Shown here one piece after another: positions 42,003-50,822 of a DNA stretch of 64,000 bases (position 1 is the first letter of the stretch; every line of letters starts with the position of its first letter). The notes below the pieces were generated by a model. It did no database searches. It saw only the letters and a list, made by a program, of their open reading frames with translations, and was not told where the DNA came from. Made by a program: the position numbers and the translations under genes. The stretch lies in contig JADJXG010000001.1 in the NCBI GenBank assembly GCA_016715965.1, positions 2,671,501 through 2,735,500 on the forward strand, given 5' to 3'. The DNA comes from Saprospiraceae bacterium (lineage in GTDB: Bacteria > Bacteroidota > Bacteroidia > Chitinophagales > Saprospiraceae).

Positions 42003-42491
42003 ATGAAAGCAGTAGGAAAAACAGTTGTTGAGATTTTAACAAGCCAGCCTCCGGATAGGTTGGAGCCATTCAACAAACTGCATGATGTGATTGTAGAGAA
42101 TCTACCCAAGGGTTTTGAGCCTGCCATTAGTTACGGTGGACTGGGTTATGTGGTTCCACATGAAATATACCCGGCTGGTTATCATTGTAAACCAACCGAG
42201 CCGCTCCCATTTGCAGGAATTGCATCTCAAAAGGGATCCATCAACTTTTACCACATGGGAATTTATTCAGATCCAAAATTGTTGGATTGGTTTGTAAAAG
42301 AATACCCCAAACACAGCAAACAGAAACTCGACATGGGGAAAAGCTGTATCCGTTTTAAAAAGTTGGATGAGATTCCCTATAAGTTGATTGGCGAGCTAAT
42401 GCGTAAAATAAGTGTGGATGATTGGATCGACAAATACGAATCGACTTTTAAACCTCAGGCAAAACCAACCAAAGCCAAGGACAAGAAGTAA
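42003..42491 (+). CDS. DUF1801-family protein A
   Basis: 162 residues. The pattern LTSQPPDRLEPFNKLHDVIVENLPKGFEPAISYGGLGYVVP, with later PFAGIASQKGSINFYHMGIY and MGKSCIRFKKLDEIPYKLIGELMRK, fits the DUF1801 (YdhG-like) fold. A basic C-terminal tail (KPTKAKDKK) may bind nucleic acid. The function is not known. It is monocistronic, with gaps of more than 200 bp on both sides. Confidence 0.8.
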   Translation: MKAVGKTVVEILTSQPPDRLEPFNKLHDVIVENLPKGFEPAISYGGLGYVVPHEIYPAGYHCKPTEPLPFAGIASQKGSINFYHMGIYSDPKLLDWFVKEYPKHSKQKLDMGKSCIRFKKLDEIPYKLIGELMRKISVDDWIDKYESTFKPQAKPTKAKDKK

Positions 42492-42718
42492 GCCTGTTGG
42501 ACAAATTTGCTTCTCGGGAATAGTCAGCATAATTTGAGTTTGTAGTGGCAATGATGCCCGGACGAATGAGTGGATGATTGGAGATCGTTTTTTTAAAGGA
42601 TAAATCAATATTGATTGGAGAGATCTTTCAATTGAAACATAAAGTATTTCCGTATTGTGAAAGTTAGTTTAATTCTGAAATTGAAAATTGAAATCGAACG
42701 AATCATTAAACATAAGCG

Positions 42719-43045
42719 ATGGATTGGATTGTATTAATTATTGCCGGCTTATTTGAAGTAGCATTTGCTTTCTGTTTGGGTAAAGCAAGGCAAAGCACTG
42801 GAAACGATGTCTACTACTGGTATTTGGGGTTTTTCGTCAATCTGTGCATTAGTATGGGCATGTTGATAAAGTCCACTCAAACTTTACCCATTGGAACAGC
42901 TTATGCGGTCTGGACTGGGATTGGGGCCGCTGGTACGGTGTTAATTGGAATATTTATTTTTAAAGAGCCATCTACTTTTCTTCGACTGCTTTTTATAACA
43001 ACTCTGATTGGTTCGATCATTGGACTCAAGTTTGTCTCCAATTGA
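42719..43045 (+). CDS. sugE: SMR-family transporter, SugE/Gdx type
   Basis: 108 residues with four membrane helices, the standard small-multidrug-resistance size. It starts MDWIVLIIAGLFEVAFAFCLGKA, with the essential Glu13 in place, and contains GTAYAVWTGIGAAGTVLIGI. The AFAFCLGKA stretch is closer to SugE/Gdx (guanidinium export) than to EmrE. It is an inner-membrane dimer driven by proton exchange. Confidence 0.88.
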   Translation: MDWIVLIIAGLFEVAFAFCLGKARQSTGNDVYYWYLGFFVNLCISMGMLIKSTQTLPIGTAYAVWTGIGAAGTVLIGIFIFKEPSTFLRLLFITTLIGSIIGLKFVSN

Positions 43046-43460
43046 GCAAGACCTTTGATCAAAGAGAACGTTTGAAGTCAAAGCATTGAATCGCTTTAAG
43101 AAATAAGCCTTACAACCTGTATCGAGACATTGGCAACTGAAATCAAGGATGTGATTTGACATAAATGCCTGAGCAATTGTTTCTCCAAAAGTTAGGTTTT
43201 GAGGCATTCGGGAATCATGCTTTTTGTTTTGGGGCTGACTAACGAACAGTCATTGTCATGCATCTGAGATTGACTTAATACTTATCGAGGATGATCCTTG
43301 AACCATTATAACTTATCTAGGTTTTGTAGTATGTCCAAATTCTTTATCATGGATTTATTTGATCCATTTCCAAAAAATGGTCAATTACAAGACATTTGGC
43401 ATTTCATTTTCTTTGGACTGGATTGAACTGATTTTTTGGTGGTTTTAGAGATATAGAACA
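43046..43460. other. Intergenic stretch, nothing recognised
   Basis: 415 bp without a gene, attC-like palindrome, RNA gene or clear terminator. It may hold the promoter of the downstream DUF1801 gene, but no convincing -7 box was found. Confidence 0.4.
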
Positions 43461-43853
43461 ATGCACGACAGTATTAGAAATTATAACAACAGTCAATCGC
43501 CGGAAGATAAGGCCATTTGTGAGTTGCTGGCTGAGTGGGTGGACAAGGAGTTGACCGAGGCAGATAGCAAAATTTGGCATGGCCATCCGGTTTGGTTTAT
43601 TGAATCAAACCCAATTGTTGGGTACAGTAAGCAAAAACCCGGAATTCGATTCATGTTCTGGAGTGGTGCAGATTTCGGAGAAGAGAAATTGGATCAGATT
43701 GGAAAGAAATTTAAAGATGCTTCTATATTTTTTACTTCAATCACGCAAATTAACCCAACAGACCTTGTCCGATGGCTGCGAAAGGCAAGAGACATTCAGT
43801 GGGATTACAAAAACATCATAAAGAGAAAGGGGAAGTTGGAAAGATTGAAATAA
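43461..43853 (+). CDS. DUF1801-family protein B
   Basis: 130 residues: ICELLAEWVDKELTEADSKIWHGHPVWFIESNPIVGYSKQKPGIRFMFWSG, then LVRWLRKARDIQWDYKNII. It belongs to the DUF1801 (YdhG-like) superfamily but is only distantly similar to protein A. The role is unknown. The next gene starts 27 bp downstream, so the two may be co-transcribed. Confidence 0.75.
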   Translation: MHDSIRNYNNSQSPEDKAICELLAEWVDKELTEADSKIWHGHPVWFIESNPIVGYSKQKPGIRFMFWSGADFGEEKLDQIGKKFKDASIFFTSITQINPTDLVRWLRKARDIQWDYKNIIKRKGKLERLK

Positions 43854-43879
43854 ACAATCCTATTTTTAAAAATTTTACC

Positions 43880-44245
43880 ATGGATGATTCAAACAAACAT
43901 GATCAGCGAATCGCTCAAATGAGCTTTGCTTCGGTGTACCCTCATTATGTCACCAAAATCGAGAGGAAGGGAAGGACAAAAGAGGAATTGCACCAAATAA
44001 TAGAATGGTTGACTGGCTTCAATACCAGCAAACTCCAGGAATTCATCAAATCCAATGCAAGCTTCGAAACCTTTTTCGATCAAGCTAAGCTAAACCCTAA
44101 TGCCTCAATGATTACCGGACTTATTTGTGGTTATCGGGTCGAAGAAATCAAGAACCCTCTTACACAAAAAGTAAGGTGTTTGGACAAACTGGTCGATGAA
44201 TTGGCCAAGGGCCGTAAAATGGAAAAAATTTTGCGCAGCATTTAA
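43880..44245 (+). CDS. DUF2200-family protein
   Basis: 121 residues from the ATG at 43880. The frame extends upstream over the preceding gene's end, which is unlikely to be used. Strong family pattern: RIAQMSFASVYPHYVTKIERKGRTKEELHQIIEWLTGF, NPNASMITGLICGYRVEEI, LDKLVDELAKGRKMEKILR. The function of DUF2200 is unknown. Confidence 0.9.
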   Translation: MDDSNKHDQRIAQMSFASVYPHYVTKIERKGRTKEELHQIIEWLTGFNTSKLQEFIKSNASFETFFDQAKLNPNASMITGLICGYRVEEIKNPLTQKVRCLDKLVDELAKGRKMEKILRSI

Positions 44246-44502
44246 GCCTTTGGAAAATGATATTAAATTTTAATGATCCGGCAGATAAGTCCTTGGCGAA
44301 AGGCGGACAGCTTACTGTCTAAACCGGTAAATGATGATTTCTTGCTCTTTGATTCGTACTTTTCTGCCGCATCTTTAGGATCACAAATTTAAGTTTTAAT
44401 CCCTGGAATTTTTCTTTGGAAGATAATTTTATAAATCTTTGCATTCAATCATAGTCTGATCGCTGTTATTCTTTAAAAGTAAGCATGAATTAAACCATTA
44501 CA

Positions 44503-44964
44503 ATGAATAGAAATTTAGCTTTGGCAAATCGACTCAGGGAAGTGCTGCTCAATGGACATTGGATCGCAAATACCAACTTTAAGGAGCAATTGTTGAAAGT
44601 GGACCATGAGCAATCCATCCGGAGAATGGGTAGCTTAAATTCTATCGCTGCATTGACGTATCATATTAATTATTATCTGGCCGGTCTGTTAAAAGTATTT
44701 CAAGGAGGGAGTCTTGATATTCGCGATAAGTATAGCTTTGATCTTCCCGAAATCAGGTCCGAATCCGATTGGAATAATTTGGTGGGTGAATTTCTGACCA
44801 ATGCGGAACAATTTGCAAATGCAGTAGAGCAGTTGGACGATCATATTCTCGATAAGCCTTTTGTTGACGAAAAATATGGTAGCTATTTAAGAAATATTGA
44901 AGGAGTCATTGAACATTGCTATTATCACTTGGGTCAGGTGTCACTGATCAGGAAATTGTTATAA
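44503..44964 (+). CDS. DinB-fold protein (DUF1572-like)
   Basis: 153 residues forming a four-helix bundle. Metal-ligand His residues are in AALTYHINYYLAG (near 50) and EHCYYHLGQVSLIR (near 138). DinB-like proteins include thiol-dependent metalloenzymes, and the substrate here is unknown. It is monocistronic. Confidence 0.8.
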   Translation: MNRNLALANRLREVLLNGHWIANTNFKEQLLKVDHEQSIRRMGSLNSIAALTYHINYYLAGLLKVFQGGSLDIRDKYSFDLPEIRSESDWNNLVGEFLTNAEQFANAVEQLDDHILDKPFVDEKYGSYLRNIEGVIEHCYYHLGQVSLIRKLL

Positions 44965-45302
44965 CCTGGCCATTTCTAATCATTGAATAGGGGCAATAGG
45001 CCATTGATGGATTTTGAAAAGATGCAGACAGTCAGTTTGATTTTATTGGCTTGTGATTGCTTGGAATTAATGCCTTGCTTATTCCGTGGAAGCTTCTCCA
45101 CTATGAATTTTTTGCCAAAATTGAACCATTGATCCGATATTTTCTTTAACAATGGTAAGGCAATGTGTATTCGGAAGATTGTGCTTCAAAGTGTATTATT
45201 TAATTAGATTTTTGACCATTGTTTTAGTGGATATACCAGAATTGATTTGGGAAAGACTAGTTAATTTTTGGCTGTGCCAGTTCTGATTCATTTATTCTAA
45301 AT
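44965..45302. other. Intergenic stretch, nothing recognised
   Basis: 338 bp with no gene or repeat seen. Confidence 0.4.
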
Positions 45303-46091
45303 ATGAAATTAAAAATATACCAGGTCGATGCATTTGCAGGTCGTGTTTTTACGGGTAATCCTGCCGCAGTTTGTCCTCTTGACCATTGGCTGCCAGACGA
45401 GATCCTACAGAATATTGCCATGGAGAATAATTTGGCAGAAACAGCATTTTATGTAAAGAAAGACGGCCATTTTCAAATTCGTTGGTTTACGCCAACGGTT
45501 GAGGTGGATCTATGCGGACATGCTACCCTGGCTTCGGCATTTGTTTTGTTTAAGTATGATAACCATCCTGAAAACAGCATTCGTTTTATTTCACCGCGGA
45601 GTGGTGATTTGTCGGTGAGAAGAATGGGCGATTTGTTGATTCTCAATTTTCCTAGAGATTATTTTGTGCCAGTGGAATGTACCGACGAAATCAAGACCTG
45701 TTTCAACACAGCACCCAATTTGGCCTTTAAGGGTAAGACAGATTATTTGTTTGTTTTTGACAGCGAGGATAAAATAGCAAATCTTGTTCCTTTCCTGGAG
45801 AAGATTTCAAAATTGGAAGGAAGGGGAGTCATTGTCACAGCCAAAGGAAATGAGCAGGATTTCGTTGCCAGATTCTTTGCGCCTCAGTCCGGTATCAATG
45901 AAGACCCTGTGACGGGTTCGGCATACACGACTTTAATTCCTTATTGGTACCATCAACTTGGAAAGGCTGAAATGACAGCAAAACAGCTTTCTATGCGAAC
46001 TGGATTTGTCCATTGTAAATATTTGGATGAGCGGGTAGAGATTGGTGGCGAGGCTTGCCTGTATATGATCGGAGAAATATTCCTGGATTAA
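45303..46091 (+). CDS. PhzF-family epimerase/isomerase
   Basis: 262 residues. The PhzF/DapF-like double fold begins KIYQVDAFAGRVFTGNPAAVCPLDHWLPDEILQNIAMENNLAETAFYV, with the catalytic Glu in NLAETAF near 46. It continues WFTPTVEVDLCGHATLASAFVLF and, in the second half, ARFFAPQSGINEDPVTGSAYTTL. Most such genes outside phenazine clusters act on unknown small metabolites. It is monocistronic. Confidence 0.9.
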   Translation: MKLKIYQVDAFAGRVFTGNPAAVCPLDHWLPDEILQNIAMENNLAETAFYVKKDGHFQIRWFTPTVEVDLCGHATLASAFVLFKYDNHPENSIRFISPRSGDLSVRRMGDLLILNFPRDYFVPVECTDEIKTCFNTAPNLAFKGKTDYLFVFDSEDKIANLVPFLEKISKLEGRGVIVTAKGNEQDFVARFFAPQSGINEDPVTGSAYTTLIPYWYHQLGKAEMTAKQLSMRTGFVHCKYLDERVEIGGEACLYMIGEIFLD

Positions 46092-46320
46092 TCAGTATAT
46101 GACTGCTGGATTTTCACTTCATTGGCTTCATTCAGTCAAGGATTTGAATCTTCACATGAAAACATGGCTGCTTTTGACAATTTGAAGAATTTATTATGGC
46201 AGCGGTCGTTGAAATTCGGATCAATTGAATTTTAGAAGGGGGAAAGTTGTAAACACCCATTGAATGCTATTCAACGGGCATTTTGGAATGAAAAAATAAT
46301 TCATACAGTAAAATTAGAAT

Positions 46321-46740
46321 ATGGCAAAACTAGCAGAGATCAAAACAAAGCAGACCGACTTAAGTGTCGAAGATTTTATCAATGGATTGAAAGATGAGAC
46401 ACAGCGAATGGACAGTTTGTCGATTCTTGAAATGATGAGAAAGGCAAGTGGTGAGGAGCCCAGGATGTGGGGAAATTCGATGATTGGATTTGGAAAATTG
46501 AGATACAAAAGTCCCAAGACAGGTCGTGAGGTGGATTGGTTTAAAATTGGCTTTTCTCCCCGCAAGGCCAATATCTCTCTGCATCTTGTTTTGAATCTGA
46601 AGGAAAAATCAGCCAGACTTGAAAAATTGGGTAAGCATAAGACAGGAGTTGGCTGCTTATACATCAATAAGCTGAAAGACATCGATGAGAAAATTTTGGA
46701 GGAATTAATTGAATCGGCATTAAAAGAGAAATTAGATTAA
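46321..46740 (+). CDS. DUF1801-family protein C
   Basis: 139 residues: VEDFINGLKDETQRMDSLSILEMMRKASGEEPRMWGNSMIGFGKLRYKSPKTGREVDWFKIGFSPRK, then LGKHKTGVGCLYINKLKDIDEKILEELI. It is a clear DUF1801 member of the type often called DUF1801 domain-containing cytosolic protein. It is directly followed, without a gap, by a small frame. Confidence 0.85.
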   Translation: MAKLAEIKTKQTDLSVEDFINGLKDETQRMDSLSILEMMRKASGEEPRMWGNSMIGFGKLRYKSPKTGREVDWFKIGFSPRKANISLHLVLNLKEKSARLEKLGKHKTGVGCLYINKLKDIDEKILEELIESALKEKLD

Positions 46741-46932
46741 ATGTATATCTCAAATATTGAAAAAGCCCTTGGTAATAAAGTCTTACAAAGAGGTGTAGGT
46801 CACATAGATTTAATAAAGTATCAACAATATCTGAGCGAAGTACATTATTTAATGGGCAATAATGAGAAGGGAGATTACTACAAGGCATTGTCAGATGCAA
46901 TCATTCGGAAGACCAGTGCAGAGGATAAATAA
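46741..46932 (+). CDS. Small hypothetical protein
   Basis: 63 residues. Its ATG directly follows the DUF1801 stop. It is helical and charged (YISNIEKALGNKVLQRG, YLMGNNEKGDYYKALSDAIIRKTS). No family is recognised. The tight spacing suggests a real gene co-translated with DUF1801 protein C, but it could be a chance frame. Confidence 0.45.
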   Translation: MYISNIEKALGNKVLQRGVGHIDLIKYQQYLSEVHYLMGNNEKGDYYKALSDAIIRKTSAEDK

Positions 46933-47005
46933 GATATTAAGATCAGCTTTGCCGAATTCCATTTTTAATGGAGACAATAAATTCATCATTTGACTTTGAA
47001 TAATA

Positions 47006-48316
47006 TGTAATAACCTAGACTTGATCTGACAGTTGGCGATAAAAAAGAATAATCCAACGCTTCAACAAAAGTAACAATTGTTCCGTAAAAGTCAAGAGCG
47101 AGGCAAGTTCCTTCGGAACTCTTGACATTTACTCCACAATTTAGTTTGTTGACGTTTACGCGTTGAATTACTCTATTCATGATCTTCTTTATTCAAAATG
47201 AGTTTCTAACATTTTATCAATTGCAATATTTTTTGACTCGATGTGAGTTTGCATAGGAGTTTTGCCAAAGCAATATTTTCCGGAATGAGGTCTGTCCGAA
47301 TTATAGTAATGTAGCCAATCCTCCAAGTCAGCCTGTAGCTCTTCAATAGATTTGTATAACTTTTTACGGAAGGTAATGGCATAAAATTCATTTTGAATGG
47401 TGCGGTGGAATCTTTCACAGATACCATTAGTCTGTGGGTGTCGTGCTTTGATCTTAGTATGTTCAATATCCTCCAAACTCAGATAAAGTTCGTACTCATG
47501 ATATTCTCTTTTTCCACAGTATTCCGTGCCACGATCGGTCAGTATCCTGAGTAGCCTGATTTGCTCATGTTCATAAAATGGCAGGACTTTATCGTTTAGC
47601 AAATCGGCTGCTACAAGAGCATTTTTACGATCATAGATTTTTGCCAGAACTACCTTAGAGTAAGTGTCAATGTAGGTTTGTTGATAGATACGACCAACGC
47701 CTTTGATATTGCCAATATAATAAGTATCCTGAGCTCCCAGATAGCCCGGATGATATGTTTCAATTTCACCTTGAGATTCCAATTTTTCTTTCTTACGCTC
47801 CAAGGCTACAACTTGGGCTTCTGTAAGAATTATTCCATCCTGGGCCACTTTGGCTTCCAGGGCCTTTAATCTCTTTTGGAAGGTCTCCAGATCGTGCCTC
47901 AACCAAACACAACGAACTCCACAAGGGGATACAAATATTCCTCTCTTAACAAGCTCATTTGCAACCCTTACTTGTCCAAAAGCTGGATTGTCAATAGCCA
48001 TATCAACAACTGCTTTCTCTACTTCGGGAGCCACTCGATTCTTGACCAGTGGTTTGCTCCTGCTGACTTCGATTAAGGCCATTTCGCCTCCTGTGTCATA
48101 CATCTCTTTAATCCTGTAAAAACTATCCCTGGAATACCCCATTATTTTACAAGCTTGAGATACATTTCCCAATTTTTCTGCTAAATGGACTAATCCCAAT
48201 TTAGTTTTGATTAATTTTGTTTCTAATTTCATTTTCTGACAGTTTAGTGGTTAATTAATTATTTTTGACAACTTAAAATTAATCACTAACTGTCAGATTA
48301 AGTCTAAACTATTACA
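47006..48316 (-). mobile_element. IS481-family element, copy 2 (1311 bp)
   Basis: Same length and ends as the element at 24026, inverted. Flanked by the 7-bp duplication AATAATA (46999-47005 and 48317-48323). Only a handful of base differences from copy 1 are seen (for example CTGGAAGCC for CTCGAAGCC), so transposition was recent. It lies between genes. Confidence 0.92.
47189..48232 (-). CDS. IS481-family transposase, copy 2
   Basis: 347 residues, the same protein as that encoded at 24110, with an intact helix-turn-helix and the DDE residues (YIDTYSKVV, LTDRGTEYCG, ICERFHRT). Two intact copies mean the family can probably still move and can also recombine to invert the 23 kb between them. 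Confidence 0.92.
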   Translation of the reverse strand: MKLETKLIKTKLGLVHLAEKLGNVSQACKIMGYSRDSFYRIKEMYDTGGEMALIEVSRSKPLVKNRVAPEVEKAVVDMAIDNPAFGQVRVANELVKRGIFVSPCGVRCVWLRHDLETFQKRLKALEAKVAQDGIILTEAQVVALERKKEKLESQGEIETYHPGYLGAQDTYYIGNIKGVGRIYQQTYIDTYSKVVLAKIYDRKNALVAADLLNDKVLPFYEHEQIRLLRILTDRGTEYCGKREYHEYELYLSLEDIEHTKIKARHPQTNGICERFHRTIQNEFYAITFRKKLYKSIEELQADLEDWLHYYNSDRPHSGKYCFGKTPMQTHIESKNIAIDKMLETHFE

Positions 48317-48409
48317 AATAATATCCTCTCATACATGGTGCTTGTCTTTTAAAACACATGATCACAAAGTCCATTCGGAAAAAATGGAAAACAACAAAAT
48401 TTAGGATAT

Positions 48410-49063
48410 TTAATGTACCAACAAACTATCTGCCAATTTTTTAGAAACACTCGCCTTTCCTTCCTTTCCAATTTGTATCACCAGTGATTCATCAAACGGT
48501 ATTTTCTCCAATACTTTAATTTTGGTGCCAATGCTGATGTTCAATTTTTCCAGGTACTGAAGAAATGGGGTCGAGGTATCTTTGATGGCAGCAAGACGAC
48601 ACAACTGACCAATTTCAATATCAGTGAGCAAGGTATTGGTAATGGAGGGAATTTCACCTTTTGCATTGGGAATGGGATCACCATGTGGATCGTACTCCGG
48701 ATAACCCAAAAAATGTTCCAATCGGTCAGCCAGCTCCTTGTGCCTGATGTGTTCGAGTTGTTCTGCTATTTCATGAACCACATCCCAGGAATACCCCAGT
48801 TTATCCAGTAAAAATACTTCCCACAATCTGTGCTTGCGCACGATGTCCACTGCAATTTTTTTTCCTTCTTCTGTCAGCACAGCTCCTTCCTTTTTATGAT
48901 AGACAATCAGTTTTTTGTCGCTTAGTTTTTTGATCATATCCACCACGGAGGCAGCATTGACACCCATCGCTTCAGCAATGGAAGTGGGTGATATTTTTGT
49001 AGTTTCTATTTGAGAGAGCCTGTAAATTGACTTTAGATAATTTTCTTCCGTCAGAGAGCGCAT
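48410..49063 (-). CDS. DtxR/MntR-family metal-dependent regulator
   Basis: 217 residues. The N-terminal winged helix (TEENYLKSIYRLSQ, ISPTSIAEAMGVNAASVVDMIKKLSDKKLI) is followed by the metal-binding and dimer domain (HRLWEVFLLDKLGYSWDVVHEIAEQLEHI, GYPEYDPHGDPIP). A C-terminal FeoA/SH3-like domain (about 150-217) completes the long, iron- or manganese-sensing form. It is divergent from the dihaem oxidoreductase operon, which it probably controls together with itself. Confidence 0.92.
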   Translation of the reverse strand: MRSLTEENYLKSIYRLSQIETTKISPTSIAEAMGVNAASVVDMIKKLSDKKLIVYHKKEGAVLTEEGKKIAVDIVRKHRLWEVFLLDKLGYSWDVVHEIAEQLEHIRHKELADRLEHFLGYPEYDPHGDPIPNAKGEIPSITNTLLTDIEIGQLCRLAAIKDTSTPFLQYLEKLNISIGTKIKVLEKIPFDESLVIQIGKEGKASVSKKLADSLLVH

Positions 49064-49106
49064 CAGCTTATTTTTTGTAAAGATAAGGTTTTTATTAAAA
49101 AAGAAA

Positions 49107-49120
49107 TTAGATAAGTCTAA
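49107..49120. promoter_or_regulatory. Candidate DtxR-type operator
   Basis: TTAGA-TAAG-TCTAA is a perfect palindrome in the 118-bp gap between the divergent dtxR-like gene and the dihaem operon. Its TTAG/CTAA ends recall iron-box half sites. Confidence 0.5.
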
Positions 49121-49151
49121 TAAAATTAATTTGGTTATTCAAATAAATATC

Positions 49152-49159
49152 TAAATTTG
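49152..49159 (+). promoter_or_regulatory. -7 box of the dihaem oxidoreductase operon
   Basis: TAAATTTG lies 22 bp before the ATG at 49182. It supports that start over a TTG at 49170. Confidence 0.55.
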
Positions 49160-49181
49160 TGCGGTTCAATTGGGCTTAAAT

Positions 49182-50381
49182 ATGAAAAACCATCGGAATT
49201 TTAACCTACTAGTATTATTTAGTATGTTGATAATCAGTTTCTCATGTGAGAAAATATTTCCTGCTTTGCCCAATGAAGAAGATATTTTAGAGGGCCCGTT
49301 GCAGAGATTGAGCACTTTTGAAAATGCGCTCTTTCTGAAAGGGGATAAGGCCTTTAATGAAGTATTTACCTCCGAATCTGGTTTGGGTCCCCTCTTTGTA
49401 GCCAATAGTTGCGGATCTTGCCATGCCGGAGACGGTAAGGGTCATTTGTTTACTACACTCACCCGTTTTGGTCAAACGGACAGCACAGGAAATAAATACT
49501 TGTTGCAGGGAGGCCCTCAGCTGCAAAACAGGGCTTTGCCTGGATTTCAGCCCGAAATGATACCAGTGGGTGCCAGTTTTTCAAAATTCACTCCACCTGC
49601 AGTTACAGGTTTGGGTTATTTGAGTTTGGTAAGCGATGAGGATTTACTTGCCATTGCGGATCCTTTTGATGCTGATTCGGATGGAATATCAGGAGTACCC
49701 AATTGGATCAGCTTACCTGATTTTATCGTTCCGGGACCGGGATCTGTTTCAAATGATGGAAAGTACATGGGTCGGTTTGGAAAAAAAGCGGCTGTCTATA
49801 ATTTATTGCACCAAACGGTCAATGCATATAATCAAGACATGGGGATTGCTTCTATTTTTAATCCCTTCGATGTCTTTAGTGGATTGGAAATAGATCCTGA
49901 AGTGTCCACCGAAAGAATCCATGAGCTGGTGTTTTATCTTCAAACTTTAAAAGCACCCATTCCAAGAAATCAGGAGGATCCGGATGTCAGACTGGGCAAA
50001 AATTTGTTTGAAAAGATCAAATGCAGTTCTTGTCACCTTCCATCATTAAAAACCCAGTATTCTCCGATTGCGGCATTGTCCAATCAAGTTTTTAATCCCT
50101 ATACTGATTTACTATTGCACGATATGGGTCCCGGATTGGATGATGGTTACACAGAGGGAAATGCAAAGTCCTCCGAGTGGAGAACGCCAGCTTTGTGGGG
50201 ATTGGGATTATCACCCAATGCCCAGGGCGGGCAATATTTCTTATTGCACGATGGCAGAGCAAGGAGCATTGAGGAAGCCATTTTATGGCACGGTGGTGAA
50301 GCAGAAGACAGTAAAAATCAGTATCAAAATCTTTCCAATAGCGATAAGGATGCCCTGATCAGATTTCTAAAATCATTGTAG
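49182..50381 (+). CDS. Dihaem oxidoreductase (DHOR / thiol-oxidoreductase-like)
   Basis: 399 residues. A lipoprotein-like signal (SMLIISFSCEKIF) is followed by two c-type haem sites: NSCGSCHAGDGKGH near 85 and KCSSCHLPSL near 284. The long RALPGFQPEMIPVG...VTGLGYLSLVSDEDLLAIADPFDADSDGISG stretch and the C-terminal TPALWGLGLSP...LLHDGRARSIEEAILWHGGEA are typical of the DHOR family related to MauG/cytochrome c peroxidase. Such genes are often found with iron-uptake regulators and imelysin proteins, in line with the DtxR neighbour. It is the first of three genes. Confidence 0.9.
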   Translation: MKNHRNFNLLVLFSMLIISFSCEKIFPALPNEEDILEGPLQRLSTFENALFLKGDKAFNEVFTSESGLGPLFVANSCGSCHAGDGKGHLFTTLTRFGQTDSTGNKYLLQGGPQLQNRALPGFQPEMIPVGASFSKFTPPAVTGLGYLSLVSDEDLLAIADPFDADSDGISGVPNWISLPDFIVPGPGSVSNDGKYMGRFGKKAAVYNLLHQTVNAYNQDMGIASIFNPFDVFSGLEIDPEVSTERIHELVFYLQTLKAPIPRNQEDPDVRLGKNLFEKIKCSSCHLPSLKTQYSPIAALSNQVFNPYTDLLLHDMGPGLDDGYTEGNAKSSEWRTPALWGLGLSPNAQGGQYFLLHDGRARSIEEAILWHGGEAEDSKNQYQNLSNSDKDALIRFLKSL

Positions 50382-50822
50382 TTGAACAGAAAAGAATTTT
50401 TAAAGAATTGTGGATTTGCCTGTCTTAGCGGGACAGCGATGATGACTTTCTTGCAAGCTTGTGCAAGTTCATCCTATTTTGCCACGACTACTTTCTCTAA
50501 TAATAAATTCATTCTTCCTAAGTCCGAATTTTCGGAATTGAAAAATGGGAAATCCATCCGAAGGAAATATGTTTTGCTCAAGAATGAAAAACTAAGGTAC
50601 CCCATTGTAGTATTTGAAATCGCAGAGGGTTCCTATTCTGCACTATTGATGAAATGCACCCACAATGGATGTGAGCTTCAGCCGGCCGGCACTTATTTGA
50701 TTTGTCCCTGTCACGGGAGTGAATTTGACAATTTGGGTAAGGTGCAGAATCCACCGGCAGAGCAGAATTTACAAACTTTTCAAATTTCAGCGGACGATAA
50801 TTTCATCTATGTACAAATTTAA
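50382..50822 (+). CDS. Exported Rieske [2Fe-2S] protein
   Basis: 146 residues, starting with TTG directly after the upstream stop. The N-terminus MNRKEFLKNCGFACLSGTAMM plus LQACASSS looks like a membrane or lipoprotein export signal. The Rieske cluster motifs are CTHNGC near 93-98 and CPCHGSEF near 111-118. It is probably an electron carrier for the dihaem protein. Its end overlaps the next gene by 14 bp. Confidence 0.88.
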   Translation: MNRKEFLKNCGFACLSGTAMMTFLQACASSSYFATTTFSNNKFILPKSEFSELKNGKSIRRKYVLLKNEKLRYPIVVFEIAEGSYSALLMKCTHNGCELQPAGTYLICPCHGSEFDNLGKVQNPPAEQNLQTFQISADDNFIYVQI

